Shown here in pieces: positions 9,001-16,271 of a DNA stretch of 64,000 nt. Made by a program: the position numbers and the translations under genes. Position 1 is the stretch's first letter. Every line of letters starts with the position of its first letter. The notes under the pieces are model-generated. The model was given only the letters and a program-made list of their open reading frames with translations. It searched no databases and had not been told where the DNA came from. Source of the DNA: Lentiprolixibacter aurantiacus (GTDB taxonomy: Bacteria; Bacteroidota; Bacteroidia; Flavobacteriales; Flavobacteriaceae). The stretch covers positions 620,001 through 684,000 of the forward strand of contig NZ_JAPFQP010000001.1 in NCBI RefSeq assembly GCF_026241225.1. Direction: 5' to 3'.

Positions 9001-11629
9001 GCCCCGTGGCACTGTCGTAGCAAAGACTGTTTGCCGTAATGTCCAGTACCGGATTCACTATCGGTGATAAGGCAAAGGTTTGTGTAATCTCACACCCTCC
9101 TGCGTCTCTTACAATTACGGTATAGTCTCCTGAAGTATCGTTAAGGCCGGTAAAAGAATTGTTGCTTTGTAGTCCTGTACTGGTTCCACTGGGATCTAGC
9201 AGTTCATACTCATAACCACCCCATCCACCAGTAGCAGATATTGAAACAGAGCCGGTAGCCGTTCCGCTGGCAGAGCAACTCAAATCCGTTACAATCAGAT
9301 CTGAAATGATCAGTTCGGCCGGAGGCCCTGCTATGGTTACATCTGTTGTGTCTGTACAATTGGTTTCATTGTCAGTAACAACGATGGTATAGGTACCTGC
9401 AGCAAGATTGGGGAGTGATATGGTTGGTGAAGTTTCACCGGCATTGCTAAAGCTCGCTGGTCCGGTCACGGTGTAGTCATAAGAACTGTTAAAGCCAGCA
9501 ACCGTATAAGTGATTTCTCCATTGGTGTCCCCGAAACATGTCACATTACTGATGAGCTGACCTGAAACACCGATAGGTGTAATCGGACTTATGGTAAAAG
9601 TTTCCTGGTAAGTACAGTCATTGGTGTCCGTAACACTGAACGTATAGGTTCCCGGGCTAAGGCCTTCAAATAAGGCAACATCGTCAGTAATGCTTGTAGC
9701 ACCCTGTATTACCGGAGATGTTATTTGGACATCAAATGGCCCCGTACCCCCAACAACAGTTACAGTAACATCAGATCCGGGAGCAGTACAGGTAACCGGG
9801 GTAGGTGAAAAGACCAAATCTGTAGGCCCGTCTACATCCAGAATTTCTACAGGATTCGTTTCTACCACACATCCCAGAGCATCCCTCATTAGAATAGTGT
9901 AGTTTCCGGGAAGCAAGCCAGTAAACATGTCGTCTGTCTGCCAGCTGGCACCATCAAGACTGAATTCGTATGGGGAAACCCCACCACCGTAATTATTAGC
10001 ACGGATGGTTCCTGTTTGCACACAGGAATAGGGCTGTATGAGGATTGCTTCTCCACCAAGTTCTATCGCCGGGCCATCAACAGAATAATAATAGGGAAAA
10101 TCACAGTCAGCACTTCCCTTTCTCATGTTGATTACAATGGTGTAATCACCTTGCATTAAACCGGGAAAAAACCCTGATAAGTTCGAGGCAATGGCGTCGT
10201 TAAGATTAAAATTGCCGCTGAAAACATCCTGTTGAGGAATGACTTCATCAAAAAGGTAGTAGGTCAGTTGATAGCCGTTGTCATCAATCAGGTTCATTTG
10301 AATAGAACCCGTTGCCTCTCCAAAGCAGGCCTGGTCAATAACCGTAGGCGCCGCGAATTCAGCTGGCGGCACAAATTCTATATCAACCGAATTTGAGATT
10401 GTGAAACAACCAAATCGGTCTACCAGGACAAAGGTGTAGTTTCCGGGGGTTAGAATGTCGAATATTTCGCTTGTCTGAAATTCACTTGCGGGAATTTCAG
10501 AAGGGGAATTATAGGAAGTAATAAGGTTGTCGGTTTCGTCAATATGCTGCCAAATGGCATATCGGTATGGGGGCTTACCTCCGGCCGGATCAACTAGAAT
10601 ATTACCCTCCTTACACGTAATATGCTGTGATACACGAGCCTCAAAACTCAACGTATTGTTGGGGTCTACAGCAACAGTGACAACATCAGATTGCTCACAA
10701 CCATCACTATTAATCCCAACAACGCTGTATTCTCCCTGACCAACTCCTGTAAAGGTATAGCTGTCCGAAGTTTGTCCGGTTACTACCTGGACCAGGGTGC
10801 CCCTGCCGCCATCAAGGCCATCGTTTAACCGGAGCTCATAGGTATAGTTGGGGGAACCATCAGAAAGATTTGCAGTAATTGTGGCAACTCCGGAGCAATC
10901 CGCTTCTGTAGATGTCGCGGATACCGAAAAGGTACTTGTTGATATAGGTATAGCCGGCGTGCTGAAAAGACAACTGTTAGGAATGGGATTTCCGTTAATA
11001 CCATCGAGTTGTTTTGCCTCTATTCTGTAGTTTCCGTTACCAGGTATTAAAAATGAAGGTCCGTTATTGGCACTAAAAGGAACAATAACTTGATCATTGT
11101 CTGCATTAACCAGTTGAAACCCATATAGACCACCGAGGTTAGTGATAGTTATGTTTCCAAAAGGCTCACAACCGATATCTGCTTTCTGATACTGCAGGTC
11201 CAGATTGTTCTGATAGACATGAAAATAATGGTTTTCAAAAACCCCATTACCAAGGTTAACCCGCAAACGATATTTACCGTCCTGACCTACAGGGAAGTTT
11301 TCCCCAGTAGCTACAGTGGTATAAGTACAACTCTGGCTTTGATTGGTACAGTTGTCTCCAAAGTTTGTGCAGCTGTTTTCATCGAGAAGCTGCCATTCTA
11401 TTGTGCTTCCGGGATAGCTTACAGTTAGATTTGCCACGTCATTTGCCCCACATAAAAAAATGTGTGGCAATTGGCTCCCATCGTTCGCGCAGACTACCAC
11501 TTGTCCGTCTATATCATTATTCGGAGTTTCTACCAAATCAATCACAGGATTGTTTTGGGCCATAATGACTTGACTGACCAAAAAGAAAAGTATACCTAAA
11601 AAGGTTGTTTTTTTAAATAGGGCTTCCAT
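1..11629 (-). CDS. SprB-like giant repeat adhesin, T9SS type B substrate (3' end outside window)
   Basis: The minus strand is open without a stop from the ATG at 11629 to the left edge, giving at least 3876 residues. The start abuts the preceding stop (TAGATG). Residues 1-24 form a signal peptide (FLGILFFLVSQVIMAQ). A non-repeat N-terminal region of about 150 residues follows, then about forty Cys-containing modules of roughly 83 residues with signatures such as CFGDTDG, GTYTV.VTD..GC and a short Pro-containing linker, which resemble SprB repeats. The last visible residues, IPNFFTPDGDGMNDTW, are the opening of a type B (gliding-motility) C-terminal sorting domain, so only some 60-70 residues should lie outside. 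SprB-family adhesins are exported by T9SS and can be propelled along the cell during gliding. A role in gliding or attachment here is inference. It is the last visible gene of an operon with a PorP/SprF partner. Confidence 0.9.
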   Translation of the reverse strand, partial: MEALFKKTTFLGILFFLVSQVIMAQNNPVIDLVETPNNDIDGQVVVCANDGSQLPHIFLCGANDVANLTVSYPGSTIEWQLLDENSCTNFGDNCTNQSQSCTYTTVATGENFPVGQDGKYRLRVNLGNGVFENHYFHVYQNNLDLQYQKADIGCEPFGNITITNLGGLYGFQLVNADNDQVIVPFSANNGPSFLIPGNGNYRIEAKQLDGINGNPIPNSCLFSTPAIPISTSTFSVSATSTEADCSGVATITANLSDGSPNYTYELRLNDGLDGGRGTLVQVVTGQTSDSYTFTGVGQGEYSVVGINSDGCEQSDVVTVAVDPNNTLSFEARVSQHITCKEGNILVDPAGGKPPYRYAIWQHIDETDNLITSYNSPSEIPASEFQTSEIFDILTPGNYTFVLVDRFGCFTISNSVDIEFVPPAEFAAPTVIDQACFGEATGSIQMNLIDDNGYQLTYYLFDEVIPQQDVFSGNFNLNDAIASNLSGFFPGLMQGDYTIVINMRKGSADCDFPYYYSVDGPAIELGGEAILIQPYSCVQTGTIRANNYGGGVSPYEFSLDGASWQTDDMFTGLLPGNYTILMRDALGCVVETNPVEILDVDGPTDLVFSPTPVTCTAPGSDVTVTVVGGTGPFDVQITSPVIQGATSITDDVALFEGLSPGTYTFSVTDTNDCTYQETFTISPITPIGVSGQLISNVTCFGDTNGEITYTVAGFNSSYDYTVTGPASFSNAGETSPTISLPNLAAGTYTIVVTDNETNCTDTTDVTIAGPPAELIISDLIVTDLSCSASGTATGSVSISATGGWGGYEYELLDPSGTSTGLQSNNSFTGLNDTSGDYTVIVRDAGGCEITQTFALSPIVNPVLDITANSLCYDSATGLTLTATVTSGGEAPFQYRLNGGAYQTSPDFTGLGPGSYTIDVIDSRNCTASTSIDVFPTLAATAALVKDLDCSATPNAEISVDISGGNPSFTYEVIRDGSVVQASTAVPAIPFSYFTSTAGLYEFVITDSQGCTVTTNQVVVTDNGLPVVSEVITNPLCDASADGIVELQISGGTPPYQVVFDGSTPSSQTTYAGLTAGNYNYTVTDDKGCQAFGTVTLVAPPALIPGTIDIIQDYRCDNASAILQAINYSGGTFPYEFSLDGVNWQGSDTFNTGIAAGSYTITIRDANGCVAQTPAVVIDPLNPPTDLTFTQTAPTCPAVTADVTVSVVDGTAPYTYEIIAPAANVVNNGNNNVFAGLPPGTYTFQVTDDKGCIIQENYTVADIPQVDAISQLVSNVTCFGDTDGAFTFTVSDFATTYSYVVTNGSAAAVQSQNNINLTTAISVAGLAADTYTVTITDDTTGCSTTTSVVVVGPPAALGFTYAATPVTCVQNGTITVTATDGWGGYEYQLEDTAGPAIVVPYQSSNTFTNVVPGSYNIYVRDAEGCETTQPVTIDPAAAPVIAFATSDLCYDSTNQASLSVSITDGVAPYTYSINGGGQTAVTGNPFTISNLIPGTYDIQVTDAYGCVSNIITETIAPQLQASAIVSKALDCSVSPDAVIDVSINNGYTPYASYEVRINGGGWSAPVALAGNSFSYTTAVDGTFDFRITDAEGCTGLTQAIVAPITTPVISSLLQTADILCNGDAGASIQVTLDTTQGVAPFTISVVNTTTSTNYGTQTSGLPAGTYEVTVTDANSCSDMEVIVIGEPDPIAYDINLVPITCTASGTSLGSITVENLTGGTAGYTYYLTGNNGTNQQYNATTGEDHTFTILQFGIYEVDVVDANGCSVRTTNIIASPPSDLNIDVSALTVDCSAGGTATVTVAAGGSGNYQFGILETYISPYSSSYQGPDAPGGDTATFTSLTPGVTYTFVVFDVGTNCYYFETADAPINSPSNLTSTLDAINNITCTGNADGNVSFTFDNYDAGATAVSYEIFNSQSNTTTGISGSQPVNPPAVGTGVFVPNLGPLPRGIYYILFTEVGGTNNGCSVASAEFTITESTNLLAVTASLERNDNCNLNAGQVSAVGQFGTAPYEYQIALSADPAPTEATWAGSTANVFNVEGGDYIVYVRDANGCIQSDPVFVPTDPSPDITVALNDQCLATEGNYSVDITLDVAGIAPHAIRIDGGAPQAAPGLVNAGNVITVSNLSSGVHTFEIIDQNGCSEIESITIYPPLNIAANITADENCDPANSGEVTVTANGGSGSYSFTQVSPAGPTNPTGIFTGLTHSITYTFEAEDTVTGCTTTVNVVLPAPVIPSFTLSATDVSCFGGSDGSITVTLDPGNIDIPYLYSLDGGTTTQVSNIFTGLAQGNYNVTVISSKGCEDTLPISIAEPSELSISATASAFSCDDSASTITVTINNDGLGNPSGTSPYMYSFDNGANFQSASTIQVPFGSPDVTVVVQDANGCTDTVVVPIPVMQEVTASINPLQAIDCVNGAEIIEIIAADGSGSYNYFELPAGNVVADPSNIVITQPGTYVYEIVDAVTNCSVIVEHIVPPYDLMDVTATVLTDATCSDSTDGIIEVTISGYTGTFNYQVLDSSGGFVAGASGPENATSDPYTFNVTASLPAGSYTVQITQTAYPECIGESNVVTIDAPEPLALQLLDNVNANCNMANAVVTVQATGGTAPYEYGASVSGAGVPATFPFDYTVELDPAVSLNWDIYVRDANGCLVAAPLAVTVDTDTSPDISLAVADECAPEGSFSITVTLNAVNTGIPPYRLSINGSAFQTVSAFPYTYTALNSGPYNIEIRDSNGCQDLENITIEPELSISAFAVTQPSCTADDGVIEFTVGGGSGSNTVELLRSDLTPTGIVPAGNQFTGVAFGDYIVRVTDDTLGTPNCVAEAPVSLEEPTPVTLLATDWTDVSCAGGSDGSITINLEPASPGVNDNPPYTYEITDGTTTITQDTNVFAGLPAGTYDITVTSNRNCIALDQVTISEPVALDAAITNVVPFACDPSNNQSAATIEVTITAGTGTPDYFYSVNGGNFLPTGGNVFTHSVTTAGNYDIVIRDANGCLFPLPTQTIEPLPQIVLDLAVGAADCPTGQEITVTSTGHSSVPATDLTFELLETGDVRPNLTTDSQVFNLTAPGIYTFRVTDNITGCYEIINYEVDPSPQYSVALTAVTPITCFGDTDGTLEVTFTGYAGAYDYEVFNEDGSSTAISGNNSNAHPLVIANVPAGNYFVRVTPLDYPYCDPEDTLVQTVASPSEALDVLIEELMAAGCPDNLGEISVVPQGGYPPYDITLTHSGGQQYTVNDVNAHVFTGLPSGSYTVDVIDAQGCSWTGGANVAPTPPIIASGVGTAAVCYDNPDGTIVVSASGGSGSYNYFINYYDETGSTIEFTPSVPQLSNEFNSLGEGYYSVTVVDNLGCSDTTSIIHLDGPDQLLAELELTTAMTCVDDAVVTLTATGGTAPYEFFNPDNSTWEAFNAGSQHIYSVAEGTHYAQIRDVNNCQYTTQVPVVINPIPDVDLIIEYASPSVNCADSATASIYAYAVGGIGNYTFDLMLNGGLVTSVTDPRSVIFENLSPGNYTVIATSEGGCNPDQETVIIANPAPLIFSYDADNVSCNGNEDGAITLMLSGGGGGYQYAISPNLDQFFEEDPEQGLPAGQYRFEDLSPGTYTVIVQDANGCFYVEDIEIIDPDPITITPGIIEPVVCSGEANGSISISIEGGTAPYRTAFNSNADGDFVDLGDNPTFDSLEEGTYAIFVRDANDCENVVVLEVPGGVNLNATVAPLYECTGNIPGNYVNITMEDPTVLDSIMYALDSTDPADMQLNPDFRDLAPGSHYIAISHTNGCVRTFDFEIDSYDALTLSLEQNNINEITAVAAGGLPPYTFYFNDDNNGSDNTYYINRTGTYTVRVVDQLGCEVQAQVSMEFIDIEIPNFFTPDGDGMNDTWMPDNMEG
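120..10990 (-). repeat. Tandem SprB-type modules within the giant adhesin
   Basis: About twenty modules can be counted between 1 and 5200 by their spaced Cys and Asp/Gly signatures, one per roughly 250 bases, and the same spacing continues to about 11000. The modules are diverged at DNA level, so they are ancient protein repeats and not recent DNA duplications. A longer order of about 1.75-1.83 kb (seven modules) is superimposed. For example, a GGWGGYEYELLD-type motif at about 9200-9232 recurs at about 7467-7501, and an EFSLDG(A/V)(S/N)WQ motif at about 9950 recurs at about 8205. Confidence 0.8.
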
Positions 11630-13726
11630 CTAGGTTATTAAGTTTGGTGTCACGCGCATAATCCACATCTTATCGTTATATGCGTCGTTAAGGTTTGAGT
11701 AGTAAGAGATCAGGGCATTGTTCCAGGAATCATGCTTTTTTAAATAAACATACCGATAGTTGTTTTCGGGATTTATAAAGTAGCTGGCACTTAAGCCTCT
11801 GGAATTCAATAATTTTACAAAGCGGTTGGCATTTTTTGGGTTGGCAAATACGTTGGCAATGATGTAATATCCGCCACCTACACCTTTCAACTCATAAGTC
11901 TTGGGTTCCTGGCCTTCCTTTACATTATCCCGCACTACTACGTTCTGCCGCAGAACATCCTTAGCATAGCGGGATGATTTTTCTTCCAGCTTTCTGGTAT
12001 TTTCTACATAAGCCTCATTGGTATACCTGTTTTCTACATTCATGATCCAGAGGTCGCCGTCATAAGCACCGCCCATCTTGGTTTCATAGGCTTCTTTGGC
12101 CTCTTTCCAGGAATCATACCTTTTCAGGTATACGTATTTCATGCCGTTGTTTGGGTTGTCTATATAATCTGCATCAATACCCTTACTATTGAGTTTGTCC
12201 ACAAACTTGTTCAGGTAGTAATCACCCTTGTATACGTTGGCAACCACGTAATAGCCATCGGTTACCCCGTCCAGATCACGGAATTTCCGGCTTTTAACAA
12301 CGGAAGGCTTTATCTTTTTCTTTGTAGTTGTTTCGGTCTTGGTAGCTACTATTTCAGTCCTGTCTTTGGTGATTTCAGGGACCACTTCTTCTTTTTTGTA
12401 ATCCTGTACCAACTCGTCTTTCTGTTTTTTAAGTTCTAGCAATGCTTTTTCTCGCTTGTCTTCCTGTTGGGCTTGCCGCTCGGCTAGAGCTTGCTCGGCC
12501 TGCGGGTTGAAATACAACTCTTTGGCTTTTTCCTCAATTTCAGGACGCTTGCCCTGGGTTTCCCGGCGAACCATGCGCATTACCATCTCAAACCGCTGTT
12601 CCAGGTCTCGTTGCTGATTTTGTTCAAGAGAATCCTGTCTGAAGATGAGTTCGGCAAGGATCTCGTCATTCTCTGCAAGACGTCTTTTAAGCTCTTCTAT
12701 TTCAGCTTCTTTCTGTGCAGCCGTAAGTTCGTCTTCGGGCTCATCTTCATTATTGACCAGAGCATCCTCAAAATCGTCTTCCAGCATCACCCGATCTTCG
12801 GTCAGGTTAGGGGTAATCGAGTATGCAAAAGAAATTTCATGGGTAAGCCCAAAATTGTCGAAGTTGCTGGACAGGCCTTTTTCCATGGTATATCCGATAG
12901 ATAACCTGCGGTTAAGGTTAAATCCTATACCTGCTGATGCCCCGTAGAAACTATCATATCCACCTTGCAACCATCCTATTTTAGGAAGGTCCATAATCAG
13001 GTTACCTCCCAGAACAAACTCTTCCTGCCCTACTTTCCTGGCACGAGCCAAAGGCATAAGCCTACCGCCTTCCAGTATGCCGGTATCGTTTTTAAACTGA
13101 TGGGTATATTGTAGATGTCCCGAAAATGTTTTATCCTGAAAATCCGTAATGGATTCACTAGTTTTCAGGTTGTAATCAAACAGGTTTTCAGCAAAAAGTC
13201 CAAAATCCCAGTTTCCATAGGAGAGGTTGAATCCAGGTTGAAAAGACAAAAGTGATGCATCCTGAAATCCACTGATGAAAGGATCGTCCTCTACTGTGTT
13301 TACCCGGTTCAGGTCCAGCCCACTATTGTAATAAGAAAAGTTGGCTCCAAAAGTAAAATTACTCTTGTCGCTAAGTTTGATTCCATATGCGTAATTAGCC
13401 AGAACACCATAGTTTCGGAGCACCCCCTCTGTTTGGGTATAAAGGCTTACCCCAAGCCCGGTCCTGTCGTTCATCCGACCGCTGTAACTCAGGAAATAAG
13501 TCTGATTGTTGTCATCAAAAGAAACCGATTGGTTTCTGTGAAGGAGATTGATATAGGATTTGTCTTCCCGAACCGTGGAAAAGGTCGGGTTTATAAGAAA
13601 GCGGTTAAATTTCAGGAGGTTCTGCGAAGGAACATCATAAGAAATAAACGGACTTTCTTCCTGCGCCCTGACAGTTGTTGTCAGAGCCAGAAAGCACAAT
13701 ATCACATATACAAATCTCAGTTTCAT
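11630..13726 (-). CDS. PorP/SprF-family outer-membrane protein fused to two SPOR-like repeats
   Basis: This 698-aa protein has a signal peptide (ending TTVRAQE) and, at about residues 25-315, a PorP/SprF-type beta-barrel with the usual N-terminal FN.FL.NP...... start and alternating aromatic strands. An E/Q/K-rich coiled coil spans about 325-450. Two SPOR-like repeats follow at about 491-564 and 618-693, each running GYY(V/I)(V/I)ANV(Y/F) ... YVYLK(R/K).DSW ... WIM.V. PorP/SprF proteins support secretion or surface attachment of T9SS type B substrates. Most family members stop after the barrel at about 300-350 residues, so the tail is an addition. It lies 7 bases after the 753-aa gene and directly abuts the giant adhesin, so all three are probably co-transcribed. 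The adhesin is the likely client, and the SPOR-like tail may reach peptidoglycan (inference). Confidence 0.85.
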   Translation of the reverse strand: MKLRFVYVILCFLALTTTVRAQEESPFISYDVPSQNLLKFNRFLINPTFSTVREDKSYINLLHRNQSVSFDDNNQTYFLSYSGRMNDRTGLGVSLYTQTEGVLRNYGVLANYAYGIKLSDKSNFTFGANFSYYNSGLDLNRVNTVEDDPFISGFQDASLLSFQPGFNLSYGNWDFGLFAENLFDYNLKTSESITDFQDKTFSGHLQYTHQFKNDTGILEGGRLMPLARARKVGQEEFVLGGNLIMDLPKIGWLQGGYDSFYGASAGIGFNLNRRLSIGYTMEKGLSSNFDNFGLTHEISFAYSITPNLTEDRVMLEDDFEDALVNNEDEPEDELTAAQKEAEIEELKRRLAENDEILAELIFRQDSLEQNQQRDLEQRFEMVMRMVRRETQGKRPEIEEKAKELYFNPQAEQALAERQAQQEDKREKALLELKKQKDELVQDYKKEEVVPEITKDRTEIVATKTETTTKKKIKPSVVKSRKFRDLDGVTDGYYVVANVYKGDYYLNKFVDKLNSKGIDADYIDNPNNGMKYVYLKRYDSWKEAKEAYETKMGGAYDGDLWIMNVENRYTNEAYVENTRKLEEKSSRYAKDVLRQNVVVRDNVKEGQEPKTYELKGVGGGYYIIANVFANPKNANRFVKLLNSRGLSASYFINPENNYRYVYLKKHDSWNNALISYYSNLNDAYNDKMWIMRVTPNLIT

Positions 13727-13733
13727 GGTCGGT

Positions 13734-15995
13734 TTAGCGGATGATCGTTATAGTGCCTTGCTTAAGCACCTCGTTTGCATTGCGGATTTTATAATAGAAC
13801 ACCATGTTCTGCCGCGGAAACGAAGTTGAAGACTCAGGCCAGTTGTTTTGGTAGTTGAATACGTTGAGCACCTCTTCACCCCTATCGTTGTAAATGATCA
13901 CATTCACATCGGTCTGGTTGGAATAGGAGTTAGGGATTACCCACAAGTCGTTTATGCCATCGCCATTGGCGGATACCACATTGGGCACTTTAAAAGTGTC
14001 CAGATATTGTACCGTAATGGCCCGGGATACTTCACAGTTCCCGATCCTGGCAACCAGCAGGAAGCTTCCTTCTTCTGAAAAAGTCATGGAAGAGCTGGTG
14101 CTCATTTCAATATTGTTCTGGTCTAACCAGCGATAGGAATCTCCTCCACTGGCCGTAACGGTTCGTGAAGTTCCTTCAGGGAAAACCACATTATCAGGGG
14201 AGTCAAGGGTAATTAAATCCGGGTTAAGCGGACTGATTACCAATTCATTGGAGCCGAGGGGACATCCATTTCTGTCTATTACCAGCTGGTAGGTGCCTGG
14301 TTCAGTGGTGTCCAGGGTTTCGGTAGAAACACCAAGGTCTGCTCCGTCCCTGTACCATGAGAATGTTTCCCCAGCCAGGCTTGTTGTAGTGCTTAGCGTG
14401 ATTATTTCAGAAGGACCACAGCTGGTGGTGCTGGTGCTGCTTATGGTAAGCACCTCATTTACTAACAAGCGAACGGAAAGGGCGTTGGAAGTGTCCGCAT
14501 AACCACTTATAGCAATGTCTACATCATAATCCCCATTTTCACTAACATCGGTAAGACTTATACTATTGGAAGTGGCCCCGGCTACATTAACTCCGTCTTT
14601 CTTCCATTGCGCACTGATGCCTGAAATTAGCTGGGAAGTCACATCAATAGTGCTTCCTCCCGAGATATCAGCAGTTAATGTGCTTATTTCCAGAACAATA
14701 TCTGTATTTACACATTCTGTATAAGCCGATGCATAGGCTATAGTGGCATTAATACTGCTTGGTACCGCTACGGTGGTGGTTTCCGAATCTATGGAAGTGG
14801 CGGTACAGGCTCCCCCACTAAGGGAAACACGCGCAAAATATACGCCACTGTCAGCATCCCCAACTACCAGCGTATTGCTGGTTGCGCCGGATACGGCAAC
14901 ACCATCTTTATACCATTGATAAGTAGGCGATGAAGCATCGGTAGATACGCTTAGGGTTTCCGTAAATCCTGGCAATACTACCAGCTCAGCCGGATTGTCG
15001 CGCGCAACAGTGAAATTGCCAGCATTAGTTATAGTTACTGCAGCTGAACGCTCTACACAAGCACCCGGCCCGAAAACCTCTACTTCATAGTCGCCCTCAA
15101 AACCGGCAACAGAAGCATCAACTGTATAAGTATCATCGTCTACGGTTGGCGAAGTAATCGCTGTTCCGTCTTTAAACCATGTATAGGTTAGTCCTGCTCC
15201 GGTGATATTGGCTACCAGGTCTGCTGTCTCCCCGCTACAAAGACTTGTTTTTGCGGGCGGATTGATAGCAATGCCCAGGCTGCTTCCCACAGTTACATCA
15301 ATTAAGTTGGATAAGGTATTTCCTGATCCGGAACAGGAACCGTAATCAATTTCAACGTTATACATCCCGGATTGAGAAACCGTAATGGAAGAACCCTTAT
15401 CTGCTATTGGGGTGCCGCTGCGATACCAATTATACTGATAGGTATCAGGGTTAGACAAACCGTAAACCTCTAGAGTTATGGAGTTTCCATCACAAACCTG
15501 AGCCGTTCCATCTCCAAAGTCGGCCTGGCCTTGAGGGCGTATGGTTATCCCTGTGTTTACGCTTATGTAGTACATAGGATAAGGATCTGATGCAGGGCTT
15601 GTTAAAGCCGGGCTGGTGCTCCTGACCCTCATTCGGTAGCCTTCACCCCTTATATCAGTGGGAAGTGCAAACTGGAAATAAAAGTCGAAGGTGGTGTTTT
15701 TAGAACCATCCCGTGCCAGTTCCACCGGACTGCTGAAATCTCCATTAGGGTCTGAAAGTTCCAGGATAAACTCGTTGTCACCATTGACAAGCGGAGGACT
15801 CCAGGTGAAATTCACCCAGTAATCGTTAAAGCTGTCCGATGCACAGGCCTGTGACCAGGGAGAACTTCCCGCAGGGGGAGTCTGGTTTGGTGCAGCAACG
15901 GGCGCATTGAGCACCTGGGCTTCCATAGCCAGGAAAGCCAGCATGGCGAAAGCCGTAAGGATGCTTGTCAGTGATGTGCGTAATTGTGGTTTCAT
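13734..15995 (-). CDS. Ig-like surface protein with T9SS type B C-terminal sorting domain
   Basis: This 753-aa protein begins with a signal peptide (AMLAFLAMEAQVLNA). Several Ig-like domains follow, each with a W(Y/F)(R/K)(D/S)G core and paired Cys. The C-terminal 85 residues or so (from VPNVVSANGDGINDLW to the final GTITIIR) are a type B sorting domain that directs export and surface attachment by T9SS. It is the first gene of the surface operon, with 7 bases to the PorP/SprF gene. In Flavobacterium johnsoniae the sprB operon also has smaller proteins (SprC, SprD) ahead of SprB. This gene holds a comparable position, but orthology is not shown by anything visible here. No -7 box was found upstream of its ATG. 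Confidence 0.82.
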   Translation of the reverse strand: MKPQLRTSLTSILTAFAMLAFLAMEAQVLNAPVAAPNQTPPAGSSPWSQACASDSFNDYWVNFTWSPPLVNGDNEFILELSDPNGDFSSPVELARDGSKNTTFDFYFQFALPTDIRGEGYRMRVRSTSPALTSPASDPYPMYYISVNTGITIRPQGQADFGDGTAQVCDGNSITLEVYGLSNPDTYQYNWYRSGTPIADKGSSITVSQSGMYNVEIDYGSCSGSGNTLSNLIDVTVGSSLGIAINPPAKTSLCSGETADLVANITGAGLTYTWFKDGTAITSPTVDDDTYTVDASVAGFEGDYEVEVFGPGACVERSAAVTITNAGNFTVARDNPAELVVLPGFTETLSVSTDASSPTYQWYKDGVAVSGATSNTLVVGDADSGVYFARVSLSGGACTATSIDSETTTVAVPSSINATIAYASAYTECVNTDIVLEISTLTADISGGSTIDVTSQLISGISAQWKKDGVNVAGATSNSISLTDVSENGDYDVDIAISGYADTSNALSVRLLVNEVLTISSTSTTSCGPSEIITLSTTTSLAGETFSWYRDGADLGVSTETLDTTEPGTYQLVIDRNGCPLGSNELVISPLNPDLITLDSPDNVVFPEGTSRTVTASGGDSYRWLDQNNIEMSTSSSMTFSEEGSFLLVARIGNCEVSRAITVQYLDTFKVPNVVSANGDGINDLWVIPNSYSNQTDVNVIIYNDRGEEVLNVFNYQNNWPESSTSFPRQNMVFYYKIRNANEVLKQGTITIIR

Positions 15996-16245
15996 AGGTC
16001 GTAGTTTTGGGAGACTACAGTTTCACCGGTCAATTGGGTATGTTCGGAAAAAACCGTAAACGTTGATTAAAACTTCTAAATCTTTCATACTCTACTCTTG
16101 GCGGCCGAACATACTATTCAAAAACAAATATGTATTTTTCCCTTCGCCCCTAGAATTTATTGTTGTAGGGCTATTTAAATATGTTGTGAAATCGGATTAT
16201 TCTATGGTGAGGCGATTTTATATCCCGCCAATCCTGCATTTTTCC

Positions 16246-16253
16246 TACATTTG
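16246..16253 (+). promoter_or_regulatory. Bacteroidota -7 box of glnS
   Basis: TACATTTG fits TAnnTTTG, 18 bases ahead of the ATG at 16272. No TTG -33 element is visible at normal spacing. The box overlaps the TTG at 16251, so translation cannot sensibly begin there. Confidence 0.6.
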
Positions 16254-16271
16254 TCCTTCAATTCTGGATGT

